Assembly (NCBI GenBank): GCA_021824145.1
Contig: JAKALM010000020.1
Location: 1 to 46,825, forward strand
Source of the DNA: Bacteroidota bacterium
GTDB taxonomy: Bacteria; Bacteroidota; Ignavibacteria; Ignavibacteriales; Ignavibacteriaceae
Reading direction: 5' to 3'
Length of the DNA: 46,825 nt
Shown here: one piece after another, positions 7,802-15,313 of the stretch
Position numbering within the stretch: the first letter of the stretch is position 1
Layout: every line of letters starts with the position of its first letter
Notes under the pieces: model-generated
Database searches by the model: none
The model's input: the letters and a program-made list of their open reading frames with translations, nothing else
Told to the model about the DNA's origin: nothing
Program-made: the position numbers and the translations under genes

Positions 7802-8047
7802 TGCAGTGCAGCTTAGGCGTTTATAGCTGCAATATATAGTTAATATTAGTCCCTCGCTAAAACTTCAGGCATAACAGTATCATCTCCTTTGACAAGTACT
7901 TTTGTACTAAAGCTAGCGATCGTTGTTGAAAATTATTTATTCAAATATTTTTCACTTGAAGTAGGAAAAATTCTATAAATTATATTCCGCATAACATCAT
8001 AATACGAATTCAGAATATTCAAAAACACATTTTATTTCTATATAACT
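7802..8047 (-). other. Intergenic decayed sequence upstream of the sorting-domain remnant
   Basis: No intact gene is visible. In one minus-strand frame, two short open stretches separated by a single TAA are readable: VMRNIIYRIFPTSSEKYLNK, then FSTTIASFSTKVLVKGDDTV continuing MPEVLARD and a stop at 7846-7848. They look like further relics of the degraded secreted protein, but no family is recognisable. Part of the segment may hold the end of the rhodanese transcript; no hairpin terminator was seen. Confidence 0.35.
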
Positions 8048-8593
8048 TCATTTTTCAGTAGGATATCCTTTCCCCTTCCAATCTTTGGCAAAAGAATTGG
8101 GCAAATAAAGTGCTTTTACATTTGTAAAACCCATTTCTTTCAAAGTCTTAAAAGCTGGACGAATATTGGGGCAATCATTCCATGGACAACATCCGCAATA
8201 AATTATTATCGGCTGATTTTTCTTTATTTTTTTTGCCTCATTTTTTAATGCTTGAATACCATTCGTTCTTGAAGAAGGTCCAATAAATTTAGATCCAGGA
8301 ATATGTTCTTGGTTGTATAAAAAATCAAAACCGACTTGCAGTAAAATTGGCTTATTACTTTTTGCAGAGGATAGTTCTTTTGAAAGTTCCCCGGCTGTGA
8401 TTATTTGATTTATTGTCCATGGATCAGATGGTTTTGTACTTTCTGATTTTATATTTAAAGATTGTGTGTCTTTCTTTAACTGTTTTAGTGAACTTAATTG
8501 TGCAAATGAATAATTAGTTGAAATTATTATTAAACTAAGTACTAAACATATATAAATTTTTTTCCTCAATAAAAATGATTTCTTTTGAAACAT
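8048..8593 (-). CDS. Exported rhodanese-like domain protein
   Basis: The 181-residue protein has an N-terminal signal sequence (about 1-32, ending NYSFAQ) and a single rhodanese domain (about 60-175). The presumed active-site Cys is C133 in IIIYCGCCPWNDCPN; C135, C136 and C141 make an unusually Cys-rich loop. HIPGSKFIG precedes it, as in rhodaneses. The family moves sulfane sulfur or binds thiols; with this loop a metal- or thiol-binding periplasmic role is also possible. It follows the NlpC/P60 gene by 126 nt, so cotranscription is uncertain. Domain sure, substrate unknown. Confidence 0.8.
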   Translation of the reverse strand: MFQKKSFLLRKKIYICLVLSLIIISTNYSFAQLSSLKQLKKDTQSLNIKSESTKPSDPWTINQIITAGELSKELSSAKSNKPILLQVGFDFLYNQEHIPGSKFIGPSSRTNGIQALKNEAKKIKKNQPIIIYCGCCPWNDCPNIRPAFKTLKEMGFTNVKALYLPNSFAKDWKGKGYPTEK

Positions 8594-8719
8594 AAAAAGC
8601 CCTTTCGGAATACTTAAAAAAGTTGAATGTCTATATTAAAATAGTTCAAACATTAAATTTAAATATACTTTTAAATCACAATTTATTTAGTGAAGAGATA
8701 TGGATTAAGTTTGAGATGA

Positions 8720-9448
8720 TTAATTATTTCCCGAAGTTGTTCCGGATTCTAAAGAATTTTCGATTCTTCTTCCGCCCATATATCTTTTTGAATAATAAGC
8801 TTCGTCCAATGAAGAAACTGTTACGCCATTTCTTGAGCTAGCATGTGCAAAGAGATGATCTCCCAAGTAAATACCTACATGTCCTGGTTTTATACGTCGT
8901 CTTGTATTGAAAAAGACCAAATCGCCAAATTGTAAATTATCAATATTGTTGATTGGTTCGCCCTCATGATATTGTTCTCTAGCGCTTCTTTCAAGATCGA
9001 CTGATAAACTTTTTTCATATACCGCTTTTGTAAAAGCCGAACAGTCAATGCCTGATTTAGTGTTTCCGCCGTATTTGTATGGAGTATCGAGATACTTAAT
9101 TATTTCCATCAGCATTTTGTCTCTTTCGTTAATTTGTTCCGGCGACAAATCAGTTTTGGGACTATTGCCATATTTTTTCAAAAGAGAATTTACATCAATT
9201 TTATTCGTACTGGGAGGAATGTCGTCAATATCAGAAGTGTCAATATCAGATTCAGTTGTATCAATTTGCTGGTTTACTACAACATTATTATTTCCATTTT
9301 CATCACTAAATCTTACACTAGATTTATTTTCTTCTGAAGTTTTTTCAGAATTTCCATACCGCAATGAATTGGAAGAAGCAGCACATCCGTTATAAAGGAC
9401 TAAACTTATTGTGCATATTAAAAATACTATCAGAAATTTCAACCGCAT
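8720..9448 (-). CDS. NlpC/P60 family peptidoglycan endopeptidase, probable lipoprotein
   Basis: The 242-residue protein has a hydrophobic N-terminus ending in NGC (C22), a plausible though non-canonical lipobox because Tyr is at -3. A low-complexity acidic linker (about 35-80, many Asp, Ser and Thr) leads into an NlpC/P60 domain (about 105-230). The catalytic triad is visible: C136 (SGIDCSAFT), H190 (KPGHVGIYLG) and H202 (LFAHASSRNG). The family cleaves D-Glu-diaminopimelate bonds in peptidoglycan, here probably from the inner face of the outer membrane. It starts 8 nt after the sigma factor stop, so it probably shares its transcript. Confidence 0.85.
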   Translation of the reverse strand: MRLKFLIVFLICTISLVLYNGCAASSNSLRYGNSEKTSEENKSSVRFSDENGNNNVVVNQQIDTTESDIDTSDIDDIPPSTNKIDVNSLLKKYGNSPKTDLSPEQINERDKMLMEIIKYLDTPYKYGGNTKSGIDCSAFTKAVYEKSLSVDLERSAREQYHEGEPINNIDNLQFGDLVFFNTRRRIKPGHVGIYLGDHLFAHASSRNGVTVSSLDEAYYSKRYMGGRRIENSLESGTTSGNN

Positions 9449-9456
9449 TTTTTACG

Positions 9457-10311
9457 CTAGCCCAAATATGCTTTCAAATTTTTACTTCTGGAAGCATGCC
9501 TTAGTCGGCGAATCGCCTTCTCTTTAATTTGTCTAACTCTTTCTCTCGTCAAATTAAATTTTTCTCCAATTTCTTCTAATGTTAAGGAATGTTCTTTATT
9601 TAACCCGAAATATAATTTTATTACTTCAGCTTCTCTTTCGGATAGAGAAGATAATGCTCTTTCTATTTCGGTTTTTAACGATTCAGTCATAAGTCCATAA
9701 TCTGGATTTGGCTCTTCTTCATTTTCAATAACATCAAGCAATCTATTTTCTTCACCTTGTGCAAATGGTGCGTCCATAGAAACATGACGGCCTGAAATTT
9801 TAAGTGTATCTGCAACTTCGTTAATATCCATATCCAGTTCTTGAGCAAGCTCAGCGGCGCTTGGCTCTCTTTCAAATTCTTGTTCTAAATTGCTGTAAGC
9901 TTTTCCAATTTTATTTAAAGCTCCTACACGATTAAGTGGAAGCCTGACTATTCTGGATTGTTCAGCTAACGCTTGAAGTATCGATTGGCGAATCCACCAG
10001 ACAGCATAAGAAATAAACTTAAAACCTCTTGTTTCATCAAAGCGTTTAGCTGCTTTTATTAAACCTAAATTGCCTTCATTAATCAAATCGCCAAGTGATA
10101 AACCTTGGTTTTGATATTGCTTGGCAACGCTTACGACAAATCTTAAATTTGCTTTTGTTAATGTTTCTAAAGCTGCTTGATCACCTTTTTTTATACGAAC
10201 AGCAAGTTCAATTTCATTTTCAGGTTTTAATAATTCAACTTTACCAATTTCTTGCAAATATTTATCAAGTGATTGGCTTTCACGATTTGTAAACTGTTTG
10301 GTAATTCTCAC
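9457..10311 (-). CDS. rpoD: Primary RNA polymerase sigma factor (sigma-70 family, short form)
   Basis: The 284-residue protein has region 1.2 ([15 protein letters not shown]), region 2 ([18 protein letters not shown], then [19 protein letters not shown] and [10 protein letters not shown]), region 3 and region 4 ([15 protein letters not shown], with helix-turn-helix [20 protein letters not shown]). Region 1.1 is absent, as in Bacteroidota and Chlorobi primary sigma factors of about 287 residues. It directs core polymerase to housekeeping promoters. The start codon is GTG, supported by GAGGTG a few bases upstream. It sits 15 nt after a microcompartment vertex gene and 8 nt before the NlpC/P60 gene, an odd setting for a housekeeping sigma factor. 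Confidence 0.92.
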   Translation of the reverse strand: MRITKQFTNRESQSLDKYLQEIGKVELLKPENEIELAVRIKKGDQAALETLTKANLRFVVSVAKQYQNQGLSLGDLINEGNLGLIKAAKRFDETRGFKFISYAVWWIRQSILQALAEQSRIVRLPLNRVGALNKIGKAYSNLEQEFEREPSAAELAQELDMDINEVADTLKISGRHVSMDAPFAQGEENRLLDVIENEEEPNPDYGLMTESLKTEIERALSSLSEREAEVIKLYFGLNKEHSLTLEEIGEKFNLTRERVRQIKEKAIRRLRHASRSKNLKAYLG

Positions 10312-10326
10312 TGTTCACCTCGTTGA

Positions 10327-10596
10327 TTATTTTTCCAAATTTATTGTATCTACAATTCCAACAATTGAAGCATCAACTGGAGCCATATCAACCGGCAAAG
10401 GTATAACTGCTTCTGAAGCTGTTATATAAAATATTATTTCTCCTGGACCAGCACCTACCGTATCAACTGCAACTAAAGGCTCACCACAATTTTCTAATTC
10501 AGCATTTAATGGTTGAACAAACATAAGTTTAAAACTTTGTAAAGCTTCGTATTTTTTTGTTGCCCAAATATTTCCTATAACTTTACCTAAAAACAA
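10327..10596 (-). CDS. EutN/CcmL-family microcompartment vertex protein, copy 2
   Basis: The 89-residue product fits the whole EutN/CcmL family: FLGKVIGNIWATKK at the start, VAVDTVGAGPGEIIFYITAS in the middle, and a hydrophobic C-terminal strand (VDASIVGIVDTI). Family members form pentamers that cap the vertices of protein-shelled bacterial microcompartments. Two TTG codons are possible (10602 and 10596). The second gives better spacing to AGG and matches the start of the neighbouring paralogue. It lies 63 nt after that paralogue and 15 nt before the sigma factor gene. No hexameric shell protein (BMC-H) or encapsulated enzyme is in the window, so its partners must be elsewhere or lost. Confidence 0.88.
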   Translation of the reverse strand: MFLGKVIGNIWATKKYEALQSFKLMFVQPLNAELENCGEPLVAVDTVGAGPGEIIFYITASEAVIPLPVDMAPVDASIVGIVDTINLEK

Positions 10597-10665
10597 TTTC
10601 AAAACCTACAATTTTATTTTCGCAATAATGCCAATAATACTTTTAAAAATTTAATTGAATTAAAA

Positions 10666-10962
10666 TTAATTGTTTTGTTTGGATAAATATTCTTTAAGAG
10701 GTATATCAAGTTTATCAACAATTGCCATAATAACGGCATCAACAGGTTTATTTTTTGTAATTTCAGTTTGTCTAGAAGAACTGCCTGTAGCTACTAAAAC
10801 TATTTCTCCTTCTCCAGCTCCAACGCTATCAACAGCTACAACAAAAGAATCTTTTTCATTTAAATTTAAATCTAGCTGTTTAACTATTAATAATTTTGCT
10901 CCAACTAAATTTTCATCTTTTTTTGTAGACCAAACTGTTCCAATTACTTTTCCTAAAAACAA
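10666..10962 (-). CDS. EutN/CcmL-family microcompartment vertex protein, copy 1
   Basis: The 98-residue protein is paralogous to the next gene downstream, sharing FLGKVIG, (T/S)KK and VAVDSVGAGEGEIVLVATGS. It carries a longer C-terminus (DIPLKEYLSKQNN). It is a predicted pentameric vertex of a microcompartment shell. The start is TTG with AGAGGA just upstream. It lies 83 nt after phosphopentomutase, an enzyme of (deoxy)ribose phosphate metabolism, which could feed a sugar-aldehyde compartment (inference). Two differing copies suggest distinct vertices or mixed pentamers. Confidence 0.88.
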   Translation of the reverse strand: MFLGKVIGTVWSTKKDENLVGAKLLIVKQLDLNLNEKDSFVVAVDSVGAGEGEIVLVATGSSSRQTEITKNKPVDAVIMAIVDKLDIPLKEYLSKQNN

Positions 10963-11045
10963 TTTATCCTCTTTTTATGGTGTGATAATTAAACTTATTG
11001 CGAATATAATTTACAAAATTTAAAGATACAATTCTAAACAGACTT

Positions 11046-12206
11046 TTAATTTAGAAAGCTTTCACCTTTTAAATTATTATTCAAATTAAAAAATTCGGCG
11101 GCAGTTTTTCCCGCATCAGAAAATGTTTTTCTAATTCCAAGGTCAATAGATAGTTTATTTTTTCTGTAAAACAATATCGGAACATACTCACGACTATGAT
11201 CAGTACTTGGAGTTGTAGGGTCATTTCCGTGATCAGCAGTAATTAAAACAGCATCTGTATTATCAAGCCTATTTAAAAATTCCGGAATGAAATCATCAAA
11301 TTGTTTTAGAGCTTTTGAAAACCCAACTGGATCATTTCGGTGGCCGAAATAAACATCAAAATCAACTAAGTTAGCCATAATAAAACTATTGGAAACTCTT
11401 GACGAATATTCGAGCAGTTTATTGCAGCCTTCTTCATTTGATTTGGTTTTTTCTCGGTGAGAAATCCCCCTATAATTAAATAGATCATTTATTTTTCCGA
11501 TTGCTACTGTATTAATTTTATTTTTTTGGAGAAGATCAAGTATAGTATCGGCAGGCGGATCGAGCGAAAAATCTTTTCTATTTGTAGTTCTAGTAAAATT
11601 ACCCGAATTACCAATAAATGGCCTCGCTATTACTCTTCCAATAATTACCGGTGGAGTTAAAACTTTATCGCGTGTAATCGAACAAATATTATATAACTTA
11701 TCAAGCGGAATTACTTCTTCGTGAGCAGCAATTTGAAATACGGAATCTGCTGAAGTGTATATAATTGGATAGCCTGTTTTTACATGCTCATCGCCAAGCT
11801 CTTTAATAATTTCAGTACCAGATGCAGCTTTGTTTCCAAGAATTCCCTTACATTTAGTCAACGATAAAAATTTATCAATTATTTCTTTGGGAAATCCGTT
11901 TGGGAAATATGAAAAATCTGTATCGACAAATAATCCGCCAAGTTCCCAATGTCCGGTTGTGGAATCTTTTCCTTTAGAAACTTCGCTCATTTTTCCATAT
12001 GAAGCTAAAGGATTATTATTTTTTTCAATTCCCAAAATTTCACTAATGTTGCCAAGTCCTAACTTTTGAAAGTTAGGAAGATTTAATCCTCCAACAACTT
12101 TTGAAATATTATAAAGTGTATTACTTCCTTCATCGCCATAATTTTTTGCATCAGGAAGTTCACCAATGCCAACGCCATCAAGAACTATAAAATAGAAATT
12201 GTTCAT
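11046..12206 (-). CDS. deoB: Phosphopentomutase
   Basis: The 386-residue protein of the alkaline phosphatase superfamily interconverts (deoxy)ribose 1-phosphate and 5-phosphate in nucleoside catabolism. Visible motifs are the metal ligand D10 (FIVLDGVGIGELPDA), the phospho-Thr nucleophile in KGKDSTTGHWE (T84), and C-terminal ligand motifs (FDVYFGHRNDPVGF, TADHGNDPTTPSTDHSRE). Length and motifs are normal for DeoB. It begins 23 nt after the GAF/GGDEF gene and precedes two microcompartment vertex genes, with no other nucleoside gene (deoA, deoC, deoD) in view. The start is ATG at 12206. Confidence 0.95.
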   Translation of the reverse strand: MNNFYFIVLDGVGIGELPDAKNYGDEGSNTLYNISKVVGGLNLPNFQKLGLGNISEILGIEKNNNPLASYGKMSEVSKGKDSTTGHWELGGLFVDTDFSYFPNGFPKEIIDKFLSLTKCKGILGNKAASGTEIIKELGDEHVKTGYPIIYTSADSVFQIAAHEEVIPLDKLYNICSITRDKVLTPPVIIGRVIARPFIGNSGNFTRTTNRKDFSLDPPADTILDLLQKNKINTVAIGKINDLFNYRGISHREKTKSNEEGCNKLLEYSSRVSNSFIMANLVDFDVYFGHRNDPVGFSKALKQFDDFIPEFLNRLDNTDAVLITADHGNDPTTPSTDHSREYVPILFYRKNKLSIDLGIRKTFSDAGKTAAEFFNLNNNLKGESFLN

Positions 12207-12229
12207 GGTAAATAATGTTTAGTTAAAAA

Positions 12230-14086
12230 TTAATTAATATTTCGGACTGTATTGCCGCCGCGTTCTAATGCTTTTTGAAGTGCAAGATTAGCATTATAAA
12301 TAACTTCATCTGGATCGGTTTTGGAATTAGTTGAGGCAACTCCTATCGAAACAGTATAAGTAGTTTGTTTTGAAACTACAGCAATTGGCATTCTTGCAAT
12401 TTTAACTCTTAACTTTTCAGCCCAAAGGAATGCATCTTTAGTTGTTGAATTAAAGAAATAAACTCCAAATACTTTTTCAGAAATTCTTCCTAACAGATTT
12501 AATGGGGTCATTTCCTGCGAAATTGCTTCGGACACTGATGTAAGCACTTTTGGCAAAGGATTTCCATCAAAAAGAGATTCTTGTTCAAGGAAATCATCTA
12601 TTCTGATTAATGCAATTGCTCCCGGAATTTTTAGTTGCAAAGTTTTATACAAGTCTGAAGCTAATCGCTCTTTAAATGTAGCTTCATTCAAAACTTTTGT
12701 TTCAATATCAATTGCAAGATAACTTTTAAGGACTAGCTGAGTTGAATAGGAATGAATTATAAAAGAAAAGATGTTGACAACTTCTTTAAGAAATTGAATA
12801 TCAGAGTTTGAGTAAGCATTTTTTTTCAAACTTTCAAAACATAAGACACCATAATTCTGATTGAAATATACAATCGGAACCGCAATGAACGAACCATCAA
12901 AGCTTACGCTTTCAATTTTAGAAAATCTTTTATATTCTCCTGTTGAAGTGTCATCAATTTTTATTGGGATTCCAGTTACTATTGATTTGCCAACAAGAGT
13001 TCCAGTTAATTCAATTTCTAAATTTTCACCAACGTATTTTAACGAAGTGTTATTAATTATTTTTTTAGTCTTGAAACATTTTTCTACCGGATGATAATAA
13101 ATGAATGCAAAAGCATCCCACGTTAAAAGAAGATTTATACTATTTTGAATAGAAGAAATTAAGTCATCTTCGCCTTCAAATTTTTTATCTTGTCCAATTA
13201 AACTTAAAATTCCTTTTAATCTTTGTTGAGAAATTGTATCTGAATGTTTCTCTTCAAAAATTGCAATGATCATTGTAATTACTCTTACAAATCTTCCAAG
13301 TGAATAAATTGTTTCAATCCCAAAAGCATCGCCAATTTTTGAATCTACTGCAATAACTGCAATCAAGGATTTATCGTAAAATATTGGAACTCCTACAAAG
13401 CTTCTAATGTTTTGAGTAGAATTGTAATATCTAATTACATCAGCTTCTGCAGCTGGCGAAATATCGCTTAATAATTCCGGTTCGCCTTTTTCAATGATCT
13501 TGCTTAAAATGTCATCTTCAATATCAAATTTTCTTTGAGCAATATCGGTTGAATTGCTAACGTATTTTTCAATTGATAATTTTTCTTTCTTTTTATTATA
13601 CCAGAAAAAGATTGCAGTGTTTGCAGAATAAGCTTCTTTTATTACTGCCAACATTTTTTCAAGTACAAAAGTAAATTGGCCGTCATGCCCAATTCCTTTA
13701 GGAAGAGATTCATTCGCAATTTCTTCAAATCTTTCTTTTAAATCGGGAGGTTTTAAAGTTGTTTTGGAAAGTCTTAATTCAGGTGTGTAATTTTCTGCTG
13801 TTATAATTTCAAGATTTTTGTTTTTTGAAATAATCTCAAATGATTCATCAAAATCTCCTGCTACTGAATTATCTGAAATTGGCGGTTCTTCATCGCTTAA
13901 ATCTTGAGATACATAAGGGCCCTCAAATTTTATTGAATCTCGAAGAAAAATTATGAAGGCAACATATATTACAATTAATGCAATTGTAATAATTCTAATT
14001 ATTAATTCATCAGTGAATAGTAAAACCGCAGCTAAAAGCGGAACGAATAAAAAGATTAAAATTCTTCTTTTCTGTCTGCGATCCAT
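12230..14086 (-). CDS. Membrane protein with two GAF-like domains and a degenerate GGDEF domain
   Basis: The 618-residue protein has two transmembrane helices near the N-terminus (about 8-25 and 29-49), an acidic linker, GAF-like domain 1 (about 120-280, with IRSFVGVPIFYDKSLIAVIAVDS), GAF-like domain 2 (about 300-445, with GSFIAVPIVYFNQNYGVLCF) and a C-terminal domain with the GGDEF fold (about 460-618). The GGDEF signature is SEKVF at 536-540 (GRISEKVFGVYF), and the usual DxLTGLxNR entry reads DIETKVLNEATF. It is therefore probably not a working diguanylate cyclase, but may bind a nucleotide or act as a signal-responsive partner. It lies 78 nt after engB and 23 nt before deoB. Confidence 0.78.
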   Translation of the reverse strand: MDRRQKRRILIFLFVPLLAAVLLFTDELIIRIITIALIVIYVAFIIFLRDSIKFEGPYVSQDLSDEEPPISDNSVAGDFDESFEIISKNKNLEIITAENYTPELRLSKTTLKPPDLKERFEEIANESLPKGIGHDGQFTFVLEKMLAVIKEAYSANTAIFFWYNKKKEKLSIEKYVSNSTDIAQRKFDIEDDILSKIIEKGEPELLSDISPAAEADVIRYYNSTQNIRSFVGVPIFYDKSLIAVIAVDSKIGDAFGIETIYSLGRFVRVITMIIAIFEEKHSDTISQQRLKGILSLIGQDKKFEGEDDLISSIQNSINLLLTWDAFAFIYYHPVEKCFKTKKIINNTSLKYVGENLEIELTGTLVGKSIVTGIPIKIDDTSTGEYKRFSKIESVSFDGSFIAVPIVYFNQNYGVLCFESLKKNAYSNSDIQFLKEVVNIFSFIIHSYSTQLVLKSYLAIDIETKVLNEATFKERLASDLYKTLQLKIPGAIALIRIDDFLEQESLFDGNPLPKVLTSVSEAISQEMTPLNLLGRISEKVFGVYFFNSTTKDAFLWAEKLRVKIARMPIAVVSKQTTYTVSIGVASTNSKTDPDEVIYNANLALQKALERGGNTVRNIN

Positions 14087-14164
14087 ATTTAGTATTATTT
14101 AAGAGATTTTAATAATGATTGTTAATATAAATTTACAATTTTATAATAGCAAACTGCCAAAATA

Positions 14165-14755
14165 TTATTTATTATAAAACAATTCAGACAATAAATTTAA
14201 TACCTGTTTTCTTCCGGTATTTTTAACTGATGAATAAAATAGAATTCCGTCATCTATTTTTATATCTGTAAAAATATTCTTTAGCTGATCGACAGATTCT
14301 TTGAATTCTGCTTGCTTAAGCTTATCGGATTTATTTAAAACAATTACAAAAGGAATCATTGTAGATTTTAATAAATCATTTAATTTAATATCCAATTCAG
14401 TTGGTTTATGCCTGCTATCTATCAAATGGAATGCTAAAGAAATATTTTGGGATGAGGAAATAAAATCACCAATCAGCTTAGCCCAAAATTTTCTTTCTTT
14501 CTGACTAGTTTTTGCATAGCCATAACCTGGTAAATCAACTACATAAAACTTATCATCTACAAGATAATAATTAATCGAGCGCGTTTTACCTGGCGTTGAA
14601 CTTGTTTTTGCTAAATTTTTTCTGTTGAAAAGAGAATTGATAAATGATGATTTTCCAACGTTTGAACGGCCGCAAAGAATAATTTCCGGTAGTTTATTTT
14701 TGGGAAGCTCAGAAAGATTATATACAGATTTAATGAATTCTTGTTTTTCAAACAT
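14165..14755 (-). CDS. engB: Ribosome biogenesis GTPase EngB (YsxC/YihA)
   Basis: The 196-residue TRAFAC GTPase has G1 GRSNVGKSS (29-37), switch I TPGKTRS, G3 DLPGYGYA (74-81) and G4 NKSD (141-144). EngB assists late assembly of the large ribosomal subunit. It begins only 3 nt after the T-run of the terminator that closes the ribosomal protein operon, and no SD is visible ahead of the ATG. Expression must come from readthrough or from a promoter in the rplQ 3' region (a weak candidate is TTGAAG, 18-nt spacer, AATAAT). Function sure, expression mode unclear. Confidence 0.95.
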   Translation of the reverse strand: MFEKQEFIKSVYNLSELPKNKLPEIILCGRSNVGKSSFINSLFNRKNLAKTSSTPGKTRSINYYLVDDKFYVVDLPGYGYAKTSQKERKFWAKLIGDFISSSQNISLAFHLIDSRHKPTELDIKLNDLLKSTMIPFVIVLNKSDKLKQAEFKESVDQLKNIFTDIKIDDGILFYSSVKNTGRKQVLNLLSELFYNK

Positions 14756-14758
14756 GGC

Positions 14759-14784
14759 AAAAAAAATCCCGACGAATCGGGATT
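14759..14784 (-). terminator. Rho-independent terminator at the end of the ribosomal protein operon
   Basis: A perfect 8-bp stem (AATCCCGA at 14765-14772 with TCGGGATT at 14777-14784) has a 4-nt loop and runs on the minus strand directly into eight T residues (14766-14759). It lies 23 nt after the rplQ stop and 3 nt before the engB start codon. Confidence 0.88.
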
Positions 14785-14807
14785 ATTAAATTAAACTTCA
14801 GAAATTA

Positions 14808-15293
14808 TTATTTTTTCGAATTAGATTCTTCAACTACTTTCGCATCTTCAACTTCTGCTTCTTCCTTTTCCTTTTTAGCTTTTGCTTTAGCTTCTTTCTT
14901 TTCTTTATTAGCTTCAGCTTTTGCATTAGCTACGTCATTGTAATCAACCAATTCTAATATAGCTACTTCAGCAGCGTCGCCGGATCTATTGCCTAGTTTT
15001 ACAACTCTAGTATAACCGCCAGGCCTATTACCAATTTTTTCAATTATTTCGCCGAATAATTCTTTAACAACTTCTTTATCTTTTATTAAATTCATAACAT
15101 ATTTTTTAGCACTAAGATCATTCTTACGTGCTTTTGTTATGATTCCTTCTACAAAAGTTCTTGTTTCTTTCGCTTTTGCAACTGTAGTTTTAATTCTTTT
15201 ATGCTTTAATAAAGAAGTTGCAAGCGATTTTAAAAGTGCTTGGCGATGGCTTGCTGTTCTTCTAAGTTTTCTACCTTTAACTCTGTGTCGCAT
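14808..15293 (-). CDS. rplQ: 50S ribosomal protein L17
   Basis: The 161-residue protein carries the L17 core (MRHRVKGRKLRRTASHRQAL to about residue 120), which binds 23S rRNA near the exit tunnel. A charged Ala/Lys/Glu tail of roughly 40 residues (AKAEANKEKKEAKAKAKKEK onward) is probably helical or disordered and is longer than in Escherichia coli. It is last in the alpha part of the operon, 20 nt after rpoA. The terminator at 14759-14784 follows. Confidence 0.96.
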   Translation of the reverse strand: MRHRVKGRKLRRTASHRQALLKSLATSLLKHKRIKTTVAKAKETRTFVEGIITKARKNDLSAKKYVMNLIKDKEVVKELFGEIIEKIGNRPGGYTRVVKLGNRSGDAAEVAILELVDYNDVANAKAEANKEKKEAKAKAKKEKEEAEVEDAKVVEESNSKK

Positions 15294-15313
15294 GAATAAA
15301 CCTTTTTCAAAAT

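Noticed and set aside
10670-11023. Plus-strand open frame of 117 codons opposite the first vertex gene
   Set aside because: It is a mirror of the EutN/CcmL gene, whose family match is clear.
12230-14086. Active diguanylate cyclase
   Set aside because: The GGDEF motif is replaced by SEKVF, so catalysis is not expected.
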